Source: Rhodobacteraceae bacterium HLUCCA12 (lineage in GTDB: Bacteria; Pseudomonadota; Alphaproteobacteria; Rhodobacterales; Rhodobacteraceae). Taken from it: a stretch of DNA of 64,000 nucleotides. Where the stretch lies: positions 62,001 through 126,000 of the forward strand of contig LJSV01000004.1 of the NCBI GenBank assembly GCA_001314715.1. The letters run 5' to 3'. How positions within the stretch are numbered: position 1 is the stretch's first letter; each line of letters starts with the position of its first letter. A program made the position numbers and the translations under genes. Below are positions 46,224-55,727 of the stretch, piece by piece. The notes beneath the pieces were generated by a model that was given only the letters and a program-made list of their open reading frames with translations, was not told where the DNA came from and searched no databases.

Positions 46224-47534
46224 TCAGGCATTCGCCCGCTCATGCGCGGGCAGCGATATGCGCATGAGGGTGCCCAGATCGGCGCCCGAGGCCACAACCT
46301 CAAGCCGGCCGCCACAGACTGCAAGAATACGCAGCGCACTTGCGATTCCAAGGCCGATGCCGGGCCATGTGCGCGTGTCGGAATTGTCGCCATGCATGAA
46401 CGGGGCACCGAAATTTGCCCGCACGTGATCCGATAATCCTGGCCCACGGTCGCGGATGTCGATTGTCACCTCCACACCCGCCCGCACCGACAGCGACACC
46501 GTGCCGCCAACCGGGCTGGCCTTGACCGCGTTGTCGATCAGCGACAGGATTGCCCCGCGCAACAGATGACGCGGACCATAGATCAGTGCCGCGGCTTCGC
46601 AGGTCATCGTGATGGCCACGCGCTTTTCATTGGTCTGGGGCGCCAGTTCGCGAACAAGCTCGTTCAGCAGGGGCGCGACCGCAATCTCGTCATGGGGCTG
46701 GGCGCGCACCTGGCGCTCGATATCCACGAAATTCAGTGCATTATCCACGATGTTCGCCAGACTTTCGCCAGCGCGGCGAATTTCCCCCGCGAATTCGCGG
46801 ATCTCGTCTGGCGACAGATCGTCCGAGCTTTCAAGAACCTGCGCCAGCCCGATGATCGGGATCAGCGGTGTGCGCAACTCGTGGCTGACGATGCGGGCCA
46901 TGGTCTGGCCGACATAGGTCAGGCGCGCCTGCGTATCCTCGAACTGGGCCCTGGCCTCGCGCAACTGGGCCTGAAATTGCATCCGCTCCTGCCTGACCTG
47001 ATCAAGGGCGTAATCCATGGCCGACAGGCGGTGAAACCGGTCGCGGCGCGCATAGGCGGTGCGATAGGCGCGGTCGGCTGCGCTCAGCAAACTGCGGGGT
47101 TCGAAGGGCTTGCGCATGAAATCGAACACCCGGCTGCGCAGCGCCGCAATCAGTGCATCGTCATCGGCATCGCCGGTGATCAGGATGACCTCGGCATGCC
47201 GGTCGTCGCGGCGGGTCTCATTCAACCACCAAACCAGTTCGAAACCGGATTCGCCCGGCATCTTGATGTCCGAGACGACCACCGTGATGTCATCGCTCTG
47301 CTTCAGGATGCGCTTGGCATCGGCGACGGTCTGGGCGGTGCAGACGTCCCATCCCGCCCGCTCCATGGACCCGCGCAACAGTTCCAGCATCAGCGGGTCA
47401 TCATCGACCAGCAGGACCGATTTCATGAAAAGCGCCTGCGCCGGCCCTTGATCCGGGTCAGACCGCATCACGGCGGCTTCCATTCGGTCGCTTCCCAATG
47501 TCACGGACATTCCGATACCTTCGCGAACACTCAT
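46224..47534 (-). CDS. Response regulator-histidine kinase fusion (REC-HisKA-HATPase)
   Basis: The 436-residue protein places a receiver domain first (D89 in VVSDIKMPGESG, K142), then a coiled coil, then HisKA with H218 (IVSHELRTPL), then an ATPase domain (SLIDNAVKASP, DRGPGLSD). It has no membrane span, so it probably takes its signal from another kinase through its receiver. The start is uncertain: ATGs at 47534 and 47426 (MKSVLLVDDDP) are both possible. It follows the larger hybrid kinase, 96 bases upstream in the leftward direction. Confidence 0.87.
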   Translation of the reverse strand: MSVREGIGMSVTLGSDRMEAAVMRSDPDQGPAQALFMKSVLLVDDDPLMLELLRGSMERAGWDVCTAQTVADAKRILKQSDDITVVVSDIKMPGESGFELVWWLNETRRDDRHAEVILITGDADDDALIAALRSRVFDFMRKPFEPRSLLSAADRAYRTAYARRDRFHRLSAMDYALDQVRQERMQFQAQLREARAQFEDTQARLTYVGQTMARIVSHELRTPLIPIIGLAQVLESSDDLSPDEIREFAGEIRRAGESLANIVDNALNFVDIERQVRAQPHDEIAVAPLLNELVRELAPQTNEKRVAITMTCEAAALIYGPRHLLRGAILSLIDNAVKASPVGGTVSLSVRAGVEVTIDIRDRGPGLSDHVRANFGAPFMHGDNSDTRTWPGIGLGIASALRILAVCGGRLEVVASGADLGTLMRISLPAHERANA

Positions 47535-47902
47535 GAATCACGCAACCGCGTGGCCCCACCAGGGGGATCTGGATAGGATAGGTTTTCGAATCCGAATTTC
47601 AGCGCATCTTTTGGTATCCCTTTTGTTCGTTTCCGGTTTTTCAGGACACGGGTGCTATAGTTTTCGAAAGAATATTGAAGATTTGTGAAATAATTTGACT
47701 ATTATCAATCCATGTATGCGCGCAGATCCGAATCCAATCCATCTGGAAAAAATCCATGATTCTATGCCTGTGTCCAGACAAGGCAAAAATGACGTAGCGT
47801 AATTTTAGATATTTTCTAAATTTAGATTTATTTCTTGCACGATTCAAAATTCGTCTACAAAAATGCAAGACAACGTCGAGTGCATGGATTGGGATTGCAA
47901 AA
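47535..47902. other. AT-rich 368-base intergenic region
   Basis: This gap between the leftward REC-kinase and the rightward regulator fragment is strikingly AT-rich against the GC-rich background, especially from 47640 to 47880 (runs such as AATTTTAGATATTTTCTAAATTTAGATTTATTTC). It must hold the divergent promoters. I see no tRNA-like fold or IS end. An antisense frame that runs through it has no recognisable protein features. Confidence 0.6.
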
Positions 47903-48605
47903 ATGAGTCGCGTCATGGTTATGGACAACGACACCGATACTGGTCTGCTCATTAAGCATACTCTGGAGCCAGAGGGCTTTTCGGTTTCATCGGAAAGACC
48001 CGTGGTCGATCCCTGCGTGATAAAAGGTATAAATGATGTAGATATCTTTATCGTCGGGTTTGCCGCACCCGCCGGCGACGGGCTTGCGCTGGTTCGCCGG
48101 ATCCGCAATCTCTCGACAAGCGGGATCATCATTCTCAGCAAGCAAGACAGCGAATCCTGCCGCGTCGCCGGCCTGGAATCCGGCGCGGACGACTTCATCC
48201 CCAAGCCGATCCGTCCGCGGGAACTGGCAGCGCGGGTCAAGGCGGTTTGGCGCCGGACGACCCATGCGCGCGGATCCATCACCAATGCCGCGCAAGATAC
48301 CGGCATCGCGATCGGCGACTACAGGCTTTTTTGCCGCAAGCCGCCAGGTGCTGAATGCCGCGGGCCAAGAGGTGCCGCTGACCACGGCGGAATACAACAT
48401 CCTGCACGTCCTGGCGCGGCACAAGGGCCAGGTTCTCTGCCGCGACGAGATTATCGCCCTCTCGAAGGGCCGTGACTGGCGGTGCTATGAGCGTTCAGTG
48501 GACGGCCTGATCAGCCGCTTGCGCAGAAAGCTGCAACCGCAGGACGGCACATCGCATTTCATCAAGACGGTTCACGGCACCGGATACACCATCGCCCCCC
48601 TTTGA
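47903..48605 (+). pseudogene. OmpR-type response regulator, frameshifted, missing phospho-acceptor Asp
   Basis: The first frame (47903-) encodes a receiver-like domain to about residue 120 and then leaves the family in mid-linker. The +1 frame resumes at once with a winged-helix domain (LTTAEYNILHVLARHKG, RSVDGLISRLRRKL, GTGYTIAPL). The break coincides with six T residues at 48327-48332. Removing one T gives a continuous 233-residue protein, the normal OmpR length. In the receiver, position 52, where the phosphorylated Asp should be, is Gly (DIFIVGF), while K101 is kept. It is either a true pseudogene, a slippage site, or a base-call error. Confidence 0.78.
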
Positions 48606-48722
48606 CCGCCGCGCCTTCTCGGCGCACACTGGCGGACCACAGCGCGCATCATTGCCCAAAGGTGGCATTTCCCGCCCCGGCGGGTCATGCTTAACTCGAA
48701 GCCAAAGCAAGGGGAGGATTTC

Positions 48723-49217
48723 ATGAACACCATATCCATGACGGTGAACGGCAAGACCGTTTCCGCCGAGGCCGAGGGGCGGACACTGCTGTCGGGCTTC
48801 CTGCGCGAAGGCCTGGGCCTGACCGGCACGCATGTCGGCTGCGACACGTCGCAATGCGGCGCCTGCGTCGTCCATGTCGATGGCAAGCCGGTCAAGAGCT
48901 GTTCGGTCCTGGCGATGGACGTGGCCGGAAGCGAGATCCGCACGATCGAGGGCATGGCGAATTCCGACGGCTCGCTCAATGCGATCCAGCAGGCGTTTCA
49001 GGATCATCACGGGCTGCAATGCGGGTTCTGTACGCCCGGCATGGTGATGGCCGCCGCCGCCCTGCTGGCCGAAAACCCCAGACCGACCGAGGCCGAGATC
49101 CGCGATTACCTGGAAGGGAATATCTGCCGTTGCACCGGCTATCAGAATATCGTCAAGGCGGTGATGGCCGCCAGCGGTCAGGATGTGTCCGAGATGAGCG
49201 CCATCGCAGCCCAATAA
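48723..49217 (+). CDS. coxS: CO dehydrogenase-like small iron-sulfur subunit
   Basis: This 164-residue subunit carries two [2Fe-2S] clusters and passes electrons from the molybdenum site to FAD. Cluster ligands are C40, C45, C48 and C60 for the plant-type N-terminal cluster, then C100, C103, C135 and C137 for the helical C-terminal one. The ATG at 48723 follows GGGGAGGA. It heads the S-L-M operon, which is the form II gene order. Confidence 0.93.
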   Translation: MNTISMTVNGKTVSAEAEGRTLLSGFLREGLGLTGTHVGCDTSQCGACVVHVDGKPVKSCSVLAMDVAGSEIRTIEGMANSDGSLNAIQQAFQDHHGLQCGFCTPGMVMAAAALLAENPRPTEAEIRDYLEGNICRCTGYQNIVKAVMAASGQDVSEMSAIAAQ

Positions 49218-49313
49218 CAGGATGGATGGGCGATCGACCCATCTGGAACAACACAGCCGGAGCGCAGTGGCCAAACCGCCCGCAACCGGCCCGCACCATC
49301 TAGGGAGGAAATC

Positions 49314-51686
49314 ATGCCAAAGGACGGCATCGGCGCCAGCACCAAGCGGCGCGAGGACGTCCGCTTCCTGACCGGAAACGGACGCTATACCGACGATATC
49401 AACCTGCGCGGCCAGGCTTATGTGCACTTTCTGCGCTCAGACGTGGCGCACGGCCGCATCCGCGCGATCGACACCAGCGCCGCCGAAGAGATGCCGGGCG
49501 TCATCCGCATCTTCACCGCCGAGGATTTCGCGCATGCCGGCGGTCTGCCCTGCGGCTGGCAGGTGACCGACAAGCATGGCCAACCGATGCAGGAGCCTAA
49601 GCATCCCATCCTGGCCGAGGGCAAGGTGCGCCATGTCGGCGATCCGATCTGCGCCGTCGTGGCCGAGACGCTGGAACAGGCGCGCGACGCGGCCGAGGAA
49701 ATCGAACTCGACATCGAGGAATTGCCCGCCGTCATCGACATGCGCAAGGCGCTGGAGGACGGCGCAACCAAGGTGCATGACGATCTCAACTCGAACCTGT
49801 GCTATGACTGGGGCTTCGTCGAGGAAAACAAGGAAGCCGTCGACAAGGCCTTTTCCGAGGCCGCGCATGTCGTCAGCGTCGATCTGGTCAACAACCGTCT
49901 TTGCGCCAACCCGATGGAAGCGCGCGTCGCGATCGGCGACTATGATCCCTGGAACGATCAGCACACGCTTTACACCACCAGCCAGAATCCGCATGTGATC
50001 CGGCTCTTGATGGGCGCGTTCGTGTTGTCGCTGCCCGAACACAAGCTGCGCATCGTCGCCCCCGATGTCGGCGGCGGTTTCGGTTCGAAGATCTATCACT
50101 ACGCGGAAGAGGCGTTCTGTACCCATGCCGCCAAGATCCTCAAGCAACCGGTGAAATGGACCTCGACTCGCTCCGAGGCGTTTATTTCCGACGCCCACGC
50201 CCGCGATCACGTTTCCAAGATCGAGCTGGCTCTGGACAAGGATCACAATTTCACGGCCATCCGTTCGACCACGCTTGCGAACATGGGCGCCTACCTGTCC
50301 ACCTTCGCGCCGTCGATTCCCACGTGGTTGCACGGAACGCTGATGGCCGGCCCCTACAAGACCCCGCTGATCTACGTCAACGTCAAGGCCGTGTTCACCA
50401 ATACCGTGGCGGTCGATGCCTATCGCGGCGCCGGCCGGCCCGAAGCGACGTTCCAGCTGGAACGCGTGATCGACAAGGCCGCGCGCGAGCTGGGCGTCGA
50501 TGGCGTCGAACTGCGGCGCAAGAACTTCATCAAGCCGGACGAGTTTCCGTACCAGACGCCGGTGGCGCTTGAATATGACAGCGGCAATTTCCACGCGACC
50601 ATGGACAAGATGCTGGAGTTGTCAGATTACGCGAACCTGGACGCGCGGGTGCAGGAAAGCCGCGAGAACGGCAAACTGCGCGGGTTCGGCATCTCGCAAT
50701 ATATCGAGGCCTGCGGCATCGCACCGTCGAATCTGGTCGGCCAGTTGGGCGCGCGCGCAGGGCTTTACGAAACCGCGACGGTGCGCGTGAACGCCACCGG
50801 GTCGATTTCCGTCCTGACGGGCTGTCACAGCCACGGCCAGGGGCATGAAACCTCATTCCCGCAAATCGTCGCCGACATGATCGGGATTGACGCCAGCCAG
50901 ATCGATCTTGTTCACGGCGATACGGCGAACACGCCGATGGGGATGGGCACCTATGGCTCGCGCTCGGTCGCGGTCGGTGGATCGGCACTGGTCAAGGCAA
51001 CCAACAAGATCATCGACAAGGCCAAGAAGATCGCCGCCCACCTGCTGGAAGCCGCGCCCGAAGACATCGAATTGAAGGACGGCAAGTTCTCGGTCGCGGG
51101 CACCGACAAATCGGTGGATTGGGCCGGAGTCACGCTGGCGGCCTATGTGCCGCACAACTACCCGCTTGAGGATCTTGAACCCGGGCTCGAAGAAACCGCG
51201 TTCTACGACCCCAACAACTTCACCTTCCCTTCGGGCTGCTATGGCTGCGAGGTCGAGATCGACCCCGAAACCGGCAAGGTGGACATCGTGGCCTTCACGG
51301 CAGCCGATGACTTCGGCACGGTTATCAACCCGATGATCGTCGAGGGGCAGGTGCACGGTGGACTTGCGCAGGGCATCGGCCAGGCCCTGACCGAGCACTG
51401 CGTCTATGACGAGAACGGCCAGCTTCTGACCGGATCGTTCATGGACTATACCATGCCGCGCGCCGACGATCTGCCGGTGTTCAAGGTCGATCACAGCTGC
51501 GCCACCCCCTGCACCCACAACCCGCTGGGCGCCAAGGGCTGCGGCGAGGCGGGTGCCATCGGCTCGCCGCCGGCGGTGGTCAATGCCGTGATCGATGCCC
51601 TGCACCGCGCCGGTCATACCCATGTTCAACACATCGACATGCCGGTGACGCCTGCGCGCGTCTGGGCTGCGATGAACACCAAATAA
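49314..51686 (+). CDS. coxL: CO dehydrogenase-like large molybdopterin subunit, form II
   Basis: This 790-residue member of the xanthine oxidase family binds molybdopterin cytosine dinucleotide. The active-site loop reads AYRGAGR at 369-375, the form II signature. True aerobic CO dehydrogenases (form I) have AYxCSFR, with a Cys that holds copper, and that Cys is absent here. The catalytic Glu is E745 in [12 protein letters not shown]. Form II enzymes have been linked to CO in some studies but may oxidise other small substrates. It lies 96 bases after coxS and 11 bases before coxM. Confidence 0.93.
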   Translation: MPKDGIGASTKRREDVRFLTGNGRYTDDINLRGQAYVHFLRSDVAHGRIRAIDTSAAEEMPGVIRIFTAEDFAHAGGLPCGWQVTDKHGQPMQEPKHPILAEGKVRHVGDPICAVVAETLEQARDAAEEIELDIEELPAVIDMRKALEDGATKVHDDLNSNLCYDWGFVEENKEAVDKAFSEAAHVVSVDLVNNRLCANPMEARVAIGDYDPWNDQHTLYTTSQNPHVIRLLMGAFVLSLPEHKLRIVAPDVGGGFGSKIYHYAEEAFCTHAAKILKQPVKWTSTRSEAFISDAHARDHVSKIELALDKDHNFTAIRSTTLANMGAYLSTFAPSIPTWLHGTLMAGPYKTPLIYVNVKAVFTNTVAVDAYRGAGRPEATFQLERVIDKAARELGVDGVELRRKNFIKPDEFPYQTPVALEYDSGNFHATMDKMLELSDYANLDARVQESRENGKLRGFGISQYIEACGIAPSNLVGQLGARAGLYETATVRVNATGSISVLTGCHSHGQGHETSFPQIVADMIGIDASQIDLVHGDTANTPMGMGTYGSRSVAVGGSALVKATNKIIDKAKKIAAHLLEAAPEDIELKDGKFSVAGTDKSVDWAGVTLAAYVPHNYPLEDLEPGLEETAFYDPNNFTFPSGCYGCEVEIDPETGKVDIVAFTAADDFGTVINPMIVEGQVHGGLAQGIGQALTEHCVYDENGQLLTGSFMDYTMPRADDLPVFKVDHSCATPCTHNPLGAKGCGEAGAIGSPPAVVNAVIDALHRAGHTHVQHIDMPVTPARVWAAMNTK

Positions 51687-51697
51687 GGGAGGCGTCG

Positions 51698-52486
51698 ATG
51701 TATGCTTTCGATTTCGTGAAACCCGCCACCCTGTCTGACGCGGTCGCCGCCATGGAGCAGGAGGGGGCACAGGCGCTTGCCGGGGGGCAGACCCTGCTGC
51801 CGACCATGAAACAGCGCCTGAACGCGCCTGATATCCTGATCAGCCTGAACGGCATCGCCGAACTCAGGGGCGTCCGGCGCGAAGAGGACGCGCTGGTCAT
51901 CGGCGCCGCGACGACGCACACCGAGGTCGCGCGCGACGCCGCCGCAGATTACCCCGGCCTGGCCGCACTGGCCGGCCAGATCGGCGACCCATCGGTGCGC
52001 AACCGCGGTACGCTGGGCGGATCAGTGGCGAACAACGACCCGTCCGCCTGCTATCCTGCGGCGGTGCTGGGGTCGGGCGCGACCATCGCCACCAGCAAGC
52101 GCGAGATCGCGGCCGATGACTTTTTCCAGGGCATGTTCGCGACCGCCCTGGACGATGATGAACTCATCACCGCGATCCGCTTTCCGATCCCGCACAAGGC
52201 AGCCTATGCCAAGTTCCATCAGCCGGCCTCGCGCTTTGCGCTGACGGGCGCCTTTGTCGCCAATTTTGGTGACGGTGTGCGCGTCGCGATCACCGGCGCA
52301 TCCGAGGAGGGCGTCTTTCGCTGGACCGAGGCCGAAGCGGCCTTGTCCGACAATTTCGACGCCGCGGCGCTGGACGGCCTTACGCTCCCGGCAAAGGGCA
52401 TGATCGGCGATCTGCACGGAACGCCCGAATACCGGGCGCATCTGGTTGCGGTGATGACCCGGCGCGCGGTTGCCGCCGCACGCTGA
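51698..52486 (+). CDS. coxM: CO dehydrogenase-like medium FAD-binding subunit
   Basis: This 262-residue flavoprotein subunit receives electrons from CoxS. FAD-binding motifs are [12 protein letters not shown] (about 28-39) and [15 protein letters not shown], followed by the CO-dehydrogenase C-terminal domain from about residue 165. Length and order are normal. It ends the coxSLM operon and is followed by a strong terminator hairpin. A CoxG-type membrane-recruitment gene is not present in the window. Confidence 0.93.
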   Translation: MYAFDFVKPATLSDAVAAMEQEGAQALAGGQTLLPTMKQRLNAPDILISLNGIAELRGVRREEDALVIGAATTHTEVARDAAADYPGLAALAGQIGDPSVRNRGTLGGSVANNDPSACYPAAVLGSGATIATSKREIAADDFFQGMFATALDDDELITAIRFPIPHKAAYAKFHQPASRFALTGAFVANFGDGVRVAITGASEEGVFRWTEAEAALSDNFDAAALDGLTLPAKGMIGDLHGTPEYRAHLVAVMTRRAVAAAR

Positions 52487-52511
52487 CGCGGCAGCGATCC
52501 GACGGTGCTTG

Positions 52512-52541
52512 CGGGCCGGGGCGTGACTTTGCCCCGGCCCG
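52512..52541 (+). terminator. Terminator after coxSLM
   Basis: A perfect 11-bp stem CGGGCCGGGGC/GCCCCGGCCCG with an 8-base loop lies 25 bases after the coxM stop. There is no long T run, but the stem is strong enough to end the transcript or block 3' decay. It marks the operon end, 99 bases before the next gene. Confidence 0.75.
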
Positions 52542-52639
52542 TCGCGTTGAAACCTCAGACCGCCCGGTTGCGTTTGGTTTGAAGCGGCGCGCGCCGTCGC
52601 ATAGGATGAAACACGCGCACCGGCTGCAAGGGGTGTCAG

Positions 52640-53713
52640 GTGAAGGAATACCTTCGAAACATACTGGGGCACGGCGCCGCATTCGATCCGGCACCGGAAC
52701 AGGAATTGCCGCTGCCGACCCTGTGGCTGCTGGGCAATACCGGCGCGGGGAAATCATCGCTGGTGCAAGCCCTCACCGGCGAGGCCGAAGTGGGGTCAGG
52801 CTTTGCGCCCTGCACCCGGACGGCGCAGGCCTATGACTTTCCGGCAACGCATCCGGTATTGCGCTTTCTGGATACGCGCGGGCTGGGCGAGGCAGGCTAT
52901 GACCCCGCCGAGGATCTGGCGACGGCCGAACAGGGCAGCCACGCCGTTCTGGCGGTGATGCGCCTTGACGATCCGACCCAGGGCGCCGTGACCCAGACGC
53001 TGGGAAAGCTGCGCGCGCGCCGGCCGCGCATCCCGATCCTGGTGGTGCATACTGGCGCCGATCTCGTCCCCGATCCGGGCGCACAGGCGCGCGCACGGTC
53101 GCGAATGCAGGCGCAGGCCGAAACCGCTGCGGGCGGCGCCCTGCCCGCCGTGACCCTTTCGCTGCCGCGCGACGACGAAGAGCCGCAAGGGCTGGACGAT
53201 TTGCGCGCACGGCTGGGCGAGATGTTGCCCGAAGTGACGCTCTTGCTCATGCGTGAACGGGACTGGACCGAAGAGGCCGGGCGCTTTGCCACGCTGCGGC
53301 CCATGATCATGTGGTATGCGGGTCTGGCGGGGGCAAGCGACGCCGCGCCACTGGTCGGCGCCGTCAGTGTACCCGCCATACAGGGCGCGATGCTGCATGC
53401 ACTGGCGCGGCGGTACGGGCTGGACTGGACGCCGGCGCGCATCGGCCTTTTCGCCTCGGCGCTGGGGACCGGCGCGGTCGTGCGGCTGGCGGCAAGTCAC
53501 GCCGCGCGACAGGGCGCCAAGCTGGTGCCGGTCTATGGTCAGACCCTGGGCGCGGCCGCGGCCGCGGCCACCAGCTTTGCCACGACCTACGCCCTTGGGC
53601 GGGCGGCTGCGGCCTGGCTATATCGCGCGGCGCGCGGCGAGACCCTTGCCGGCGATGATCTGCGCAAGCTGTATGACGAGGCCTTGCACAGGGCGCATCA
53701 TGCCCGTCGGTGA
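52640..53713 (+). CDS. Membrane-associated GTPase (Era/YcjF-like), first of a pair
   Basis: This 357-residue protein starts at GTG (52640). Residues 30-200 are a small GTPase domain: G1 GNTGAGKSS (32-40), G3 DTRG (D78), and a G4-like HTGAD near residue 139 where NKxD is expected. The C-terminal third is hydrophobic and Ala-rich (about 225-330), as in DUF697/YcjF-type GTPases, so it likely sits at the inner membrane. Its end overlaps the next GTPase gene by 14 bases. The function is unknown. Confidence 0.83.
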   Translation: MKEYLRNILGHGAAFDPAPEQELPLPTLWLLGNTGAGKSSLVQALTGEAEVGSGFAPCTRTAQAYDFPATHPVLRFLDTRGLGEAGYDPAEDLATAEQGSHAVLAVMRLDDPTQGAVTQTLGKLRARRPRIPILVVHTGADLVPDPGAQARARSRMQAQAETAAGGALPAVTLSLPRDDEEPQGLDDLRARLGEMLPEVTLLLMRERDWTEEAGRFATLRPMIMWYAGLAGASDAAPLVGAVSVPAIQGAMLHALARRYGLDWTPARIGLFASALGTGAVVRLAASHAARQGAKLVPVYGQTLGAAAAAATSFATTYALGRAAAAWLYRAARGETLAGDDLRKLYDEALHRAHHARR

Positions 53714-55238
53714 CACGATCCGGCGCGTCGTGCTACGTTGGCGACGACTGGGGCTGGCGGGCCTGGTATTGCTGCCGCTGGCGATCACCTCGGGCCTTGG
53801 GTTTTTGTGGCTGCATGAACGCGGCTGGCTGCTATGGTTCGTTCTGGTCACGGTCGCAGGCTTTGCATTGGCGCGTGGCGCCAGCTATCTCTTGCGACGA
53901 CGCAAGCCCCAGCAAGCCCCCCGTGCCCGGCAACTGGACGCCCCGCAGATCGACCCCGAATGGAACCCGCACGAACGCGCCGCCTATGAAAAGGCCCAGC
54001 ACCTGATCGCCGATCGGTTACCGGCCCCGATTCCGTGGCAAAGCCTACCCGCCGAGGGGCTTGCCGTGGTCGAGCTGGTCGCCGCGACCCTGTCCGGCGG
54101 CAAGCGCACGGCACTGGATTTTACGGTGCCCGAGGGTCTGTTGCTGATCGATCGCGTCTCGTTGCGATACCGTGAATTCCTGCGCCGGAATGTGCCGTTC
54201 TCGGACCAGCTTTCGGTGCGCGCGCTGTTCTGGATATGGCAACGCCAGGACAAGGCGCTGGCGGCGTGGGAAACCGGGTTTCTGGCCTATCGCGGGGTGC
54301 GGCTGGTCCTGAACCCGGCCGTGGGTCTGTTACGTGAGGTCGAGCGTGCGGTGACGGCGGGGTTGCAGGACCGTCTGACCGACCAGTTCATCCGCGATGC
54401 CCAGGCGATCCTTCTGGAAGAGGTCGCGCAGGCGGCGGTCGATCTCTATTCTGGCCGGCTGCGGTTTTCCGAGGCCGAACTGATGCAGATCGAGCTGGGC
54501 TCGGAAAGCCGCGACCGGTCCCGGCTGGCCCAGCCGGACGACCCGGTGCGCATTCTGGTCGTGGGACAGGTCAGCGCCGGGAAATCCACGCTCATCAACG
54601 CGCTTGTGACCGAGGGCGGCGCGGAAACCGACATGGCCCCCACGACCGACCGGCTGACCGCGCATGAGACCGTGATCGACGACATTCCCTGCCGCTTCGT
54701 CGACACGATGGGCCTGGACGGAAGCGATGGCGCATTCAATCGGCTGGAGGCGGAAATGGCCGAGGCCGATCTGATCCTGTGGACCTTGCGCACCAATCGC
54801 CCCGGACGCGGGCTGGACGTGGCGCTGCTGGATCGATTCGACGCCCATTTTTCCGCGAACCCCGCCCGCAGGCGGCCCCCGCTGGTCTTCGTGGCGAGTG
54901 CGGCGGACACCCTCTTGCCCGGCTGGCCATACCCCGAGAACCATTTGCCGGCGGACGCGCAGGAACGGCTGGGCCATGCCATGGCCGCGATCGCGACGGA
55001 CATGAATGCCGCCTCGGCAATCCCCGTTCGCGCGGAACCGCCGGAGTGGAACATCGACACGCTCTATCAGGTTATCAGCGATCTCATGACCGAGGCCCTG
55101 ATGGCCCAGCGCAACCGCCGGCGGTTGACCGGCTCCGAAGGCGGGCTGCGCCTGCGTGAGAACCTTAGCCGCGCCGGGCGCGGATTGGGTCAGGGCGCCC
55201 GGTTTCTGAAACGCAGCCTGCGGCAGCGCGGGCGCTGA
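53700..55238 (+). CDS. Membrane-anchored GTPase, second of a pair
   Basis: This 512-residue protein has two N-terminal membrane spans (about residues 17-62), a long helical domain (90-270) and then a GTPase domain. That domain has G1 GQVSAGKST (289-297), Thr-rich switch I (APTTDRLT) and G3 DTMG (335-338). The helical domain before the GTPase is unlike YcjX. The basic tail (RFLKRSLRQRGR) suggests membrane or nucleic-acid contact. Overlap with the first GTPase gene by 14 bases points to a two-protein system that may form a heterodimer. Confidence 0.83.
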   Translation: MPVGDTIRRVVLRWRRLGLAGLVLLPLAITSGLGFLWLHERGWLLWFVLVTVAGFALARGASYLLRRRKPQQAPRARQLDAPQIDPEWNPHERAAYEKAQHLIADRLPAPIPWQSLPAEGLAVVELVAATLSGGKRTALDFTVPEGLLLIDRVSLRYREFLRRNVPFSDQLSVRALFWIWQRQDKALAAWETGFLAYRGVRLVLNPAVGLLREVERAVTAGLQDRLTDQFIRDAQAILLEEVAQAAVDLYSGRLRFSEAELMQIELGSESRDRSRLAQPDDPVRILVVGQVSAGKSTLINALVTEGGAETDMAPTTDRLTAHETVIDDIPCRFVDTMGLDGSDGAFNRLEAEMAEADLILWTLRTNRPGRGLDVALLDRFDAHFSANPARRRPPLVFVASAADTLLPGWPYPENHLPADAQERLGHAMAAIATDMNAASAIPVRAEPPEWNIDTLYQVISDLMTEALMAQRNRRRLTGSEGGLRLRENLSRAGRGLGQGARFLKRSLRQRGR

Positions 55239-55292
55239 GGTATTGGCGGGACGCTCATCGGAGTGCCCCCCGCCGCCGCCGGATATGCCACG

Positions 55293-55727
55293 TCACACAC
55301 CGTCGTCGCCCCCAGGCGGATCGGCGTCTGCGGGCCCGGTCATCACCAGCCCGGCGATCAGCGCCGCGCCGACCAATGCCAGTCCGCGTGGCCCCAGTGC
55401 CTCGCCCGTCAGGGCAACCATGGCGTTCGAATACAGGCTGCGACGGTCGCGCAACCACTGCCGTTCGCGCCGGTTCAGCACCGCCACGACGGCGATCACC
55501 AGCAGGGCCAGCGCCGCAAAGGCCGCGGCGGCGGCACACGCGGCCAGCACCGGGTCGGACCGTCGCGCCAGCGCGATGACCCCGGCCGTGACCAGGCAGG
55601 CATAGGCGGTCAGCCCCGCCACCCCCGCCACCGCATAAAGGGCGGTATTGCGCTGGCGGCTGCGGGCATAACGGGCGGCATCGGCCGCCGCCAGTCGCAT
55701 CAGGCTTTCGACGATCTGGCGCATCAC
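55293..55727 (-). CDS. Phage-holin-family-like membrane protein (Phage_holin_3_6/DUF1469 type)
   Basis: This 144-residue protein has an amphipathic start, two adjacent membrane spans (about 29-82) and a third near the C-terminus (116-130), with RRERQWLRDRR between them. It resembles chromosomal holin-superfamily proteins that accompany DUF883 (YqjD/ElaB) genes. It is not evidence of a prophage. It overlaps the DUF883-like gene upstream by 4 bases and faces the GTPase pair end to end. Confidence 0.74.
   Translation of the reverse strand: MMRQIVESLMRLAAADAARYARSRQRNTALYAVAGVAGLTAYACLVTAGVIALARRSDPVLAACAAAAAFAALALLVIAVVAVLNRRERQWLRDRRSLYSNAMVALTGEALGPRGLALVGAALIAGLVMTGPADADPPGGDDGV

Noticed and set aside
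47641-48306. A 221-codon minus-strand frame across the AT-rich gap and the regulator receiver.
   Set aside because: The C-terminal part is translated AT-rich intergenic DNA and the N-terminal part is antisense to the receiver domain; no motif or ribosome-binding site supports it.
48606-48722. A sigma-54 promoter upstream of coxS based on a TGGCA match.
   Set aside because: The required GC doublet at the -12 position with correct spacing is absent, so the match is probably chance.
49437-50594. A 385-codon minus-strand frame inside coxL.
   Set aside because: It is the complement of a strongly conserved coding region and has no recognisable domain.
55293-55727. Prophage remnant suggested by the holin-family protein.
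   Set aside because: No integrase, capsid, lysis enzyme or attachment site is nearby, and holin-like proteins beside DUF883 genes are ordinary chromosomal genes.
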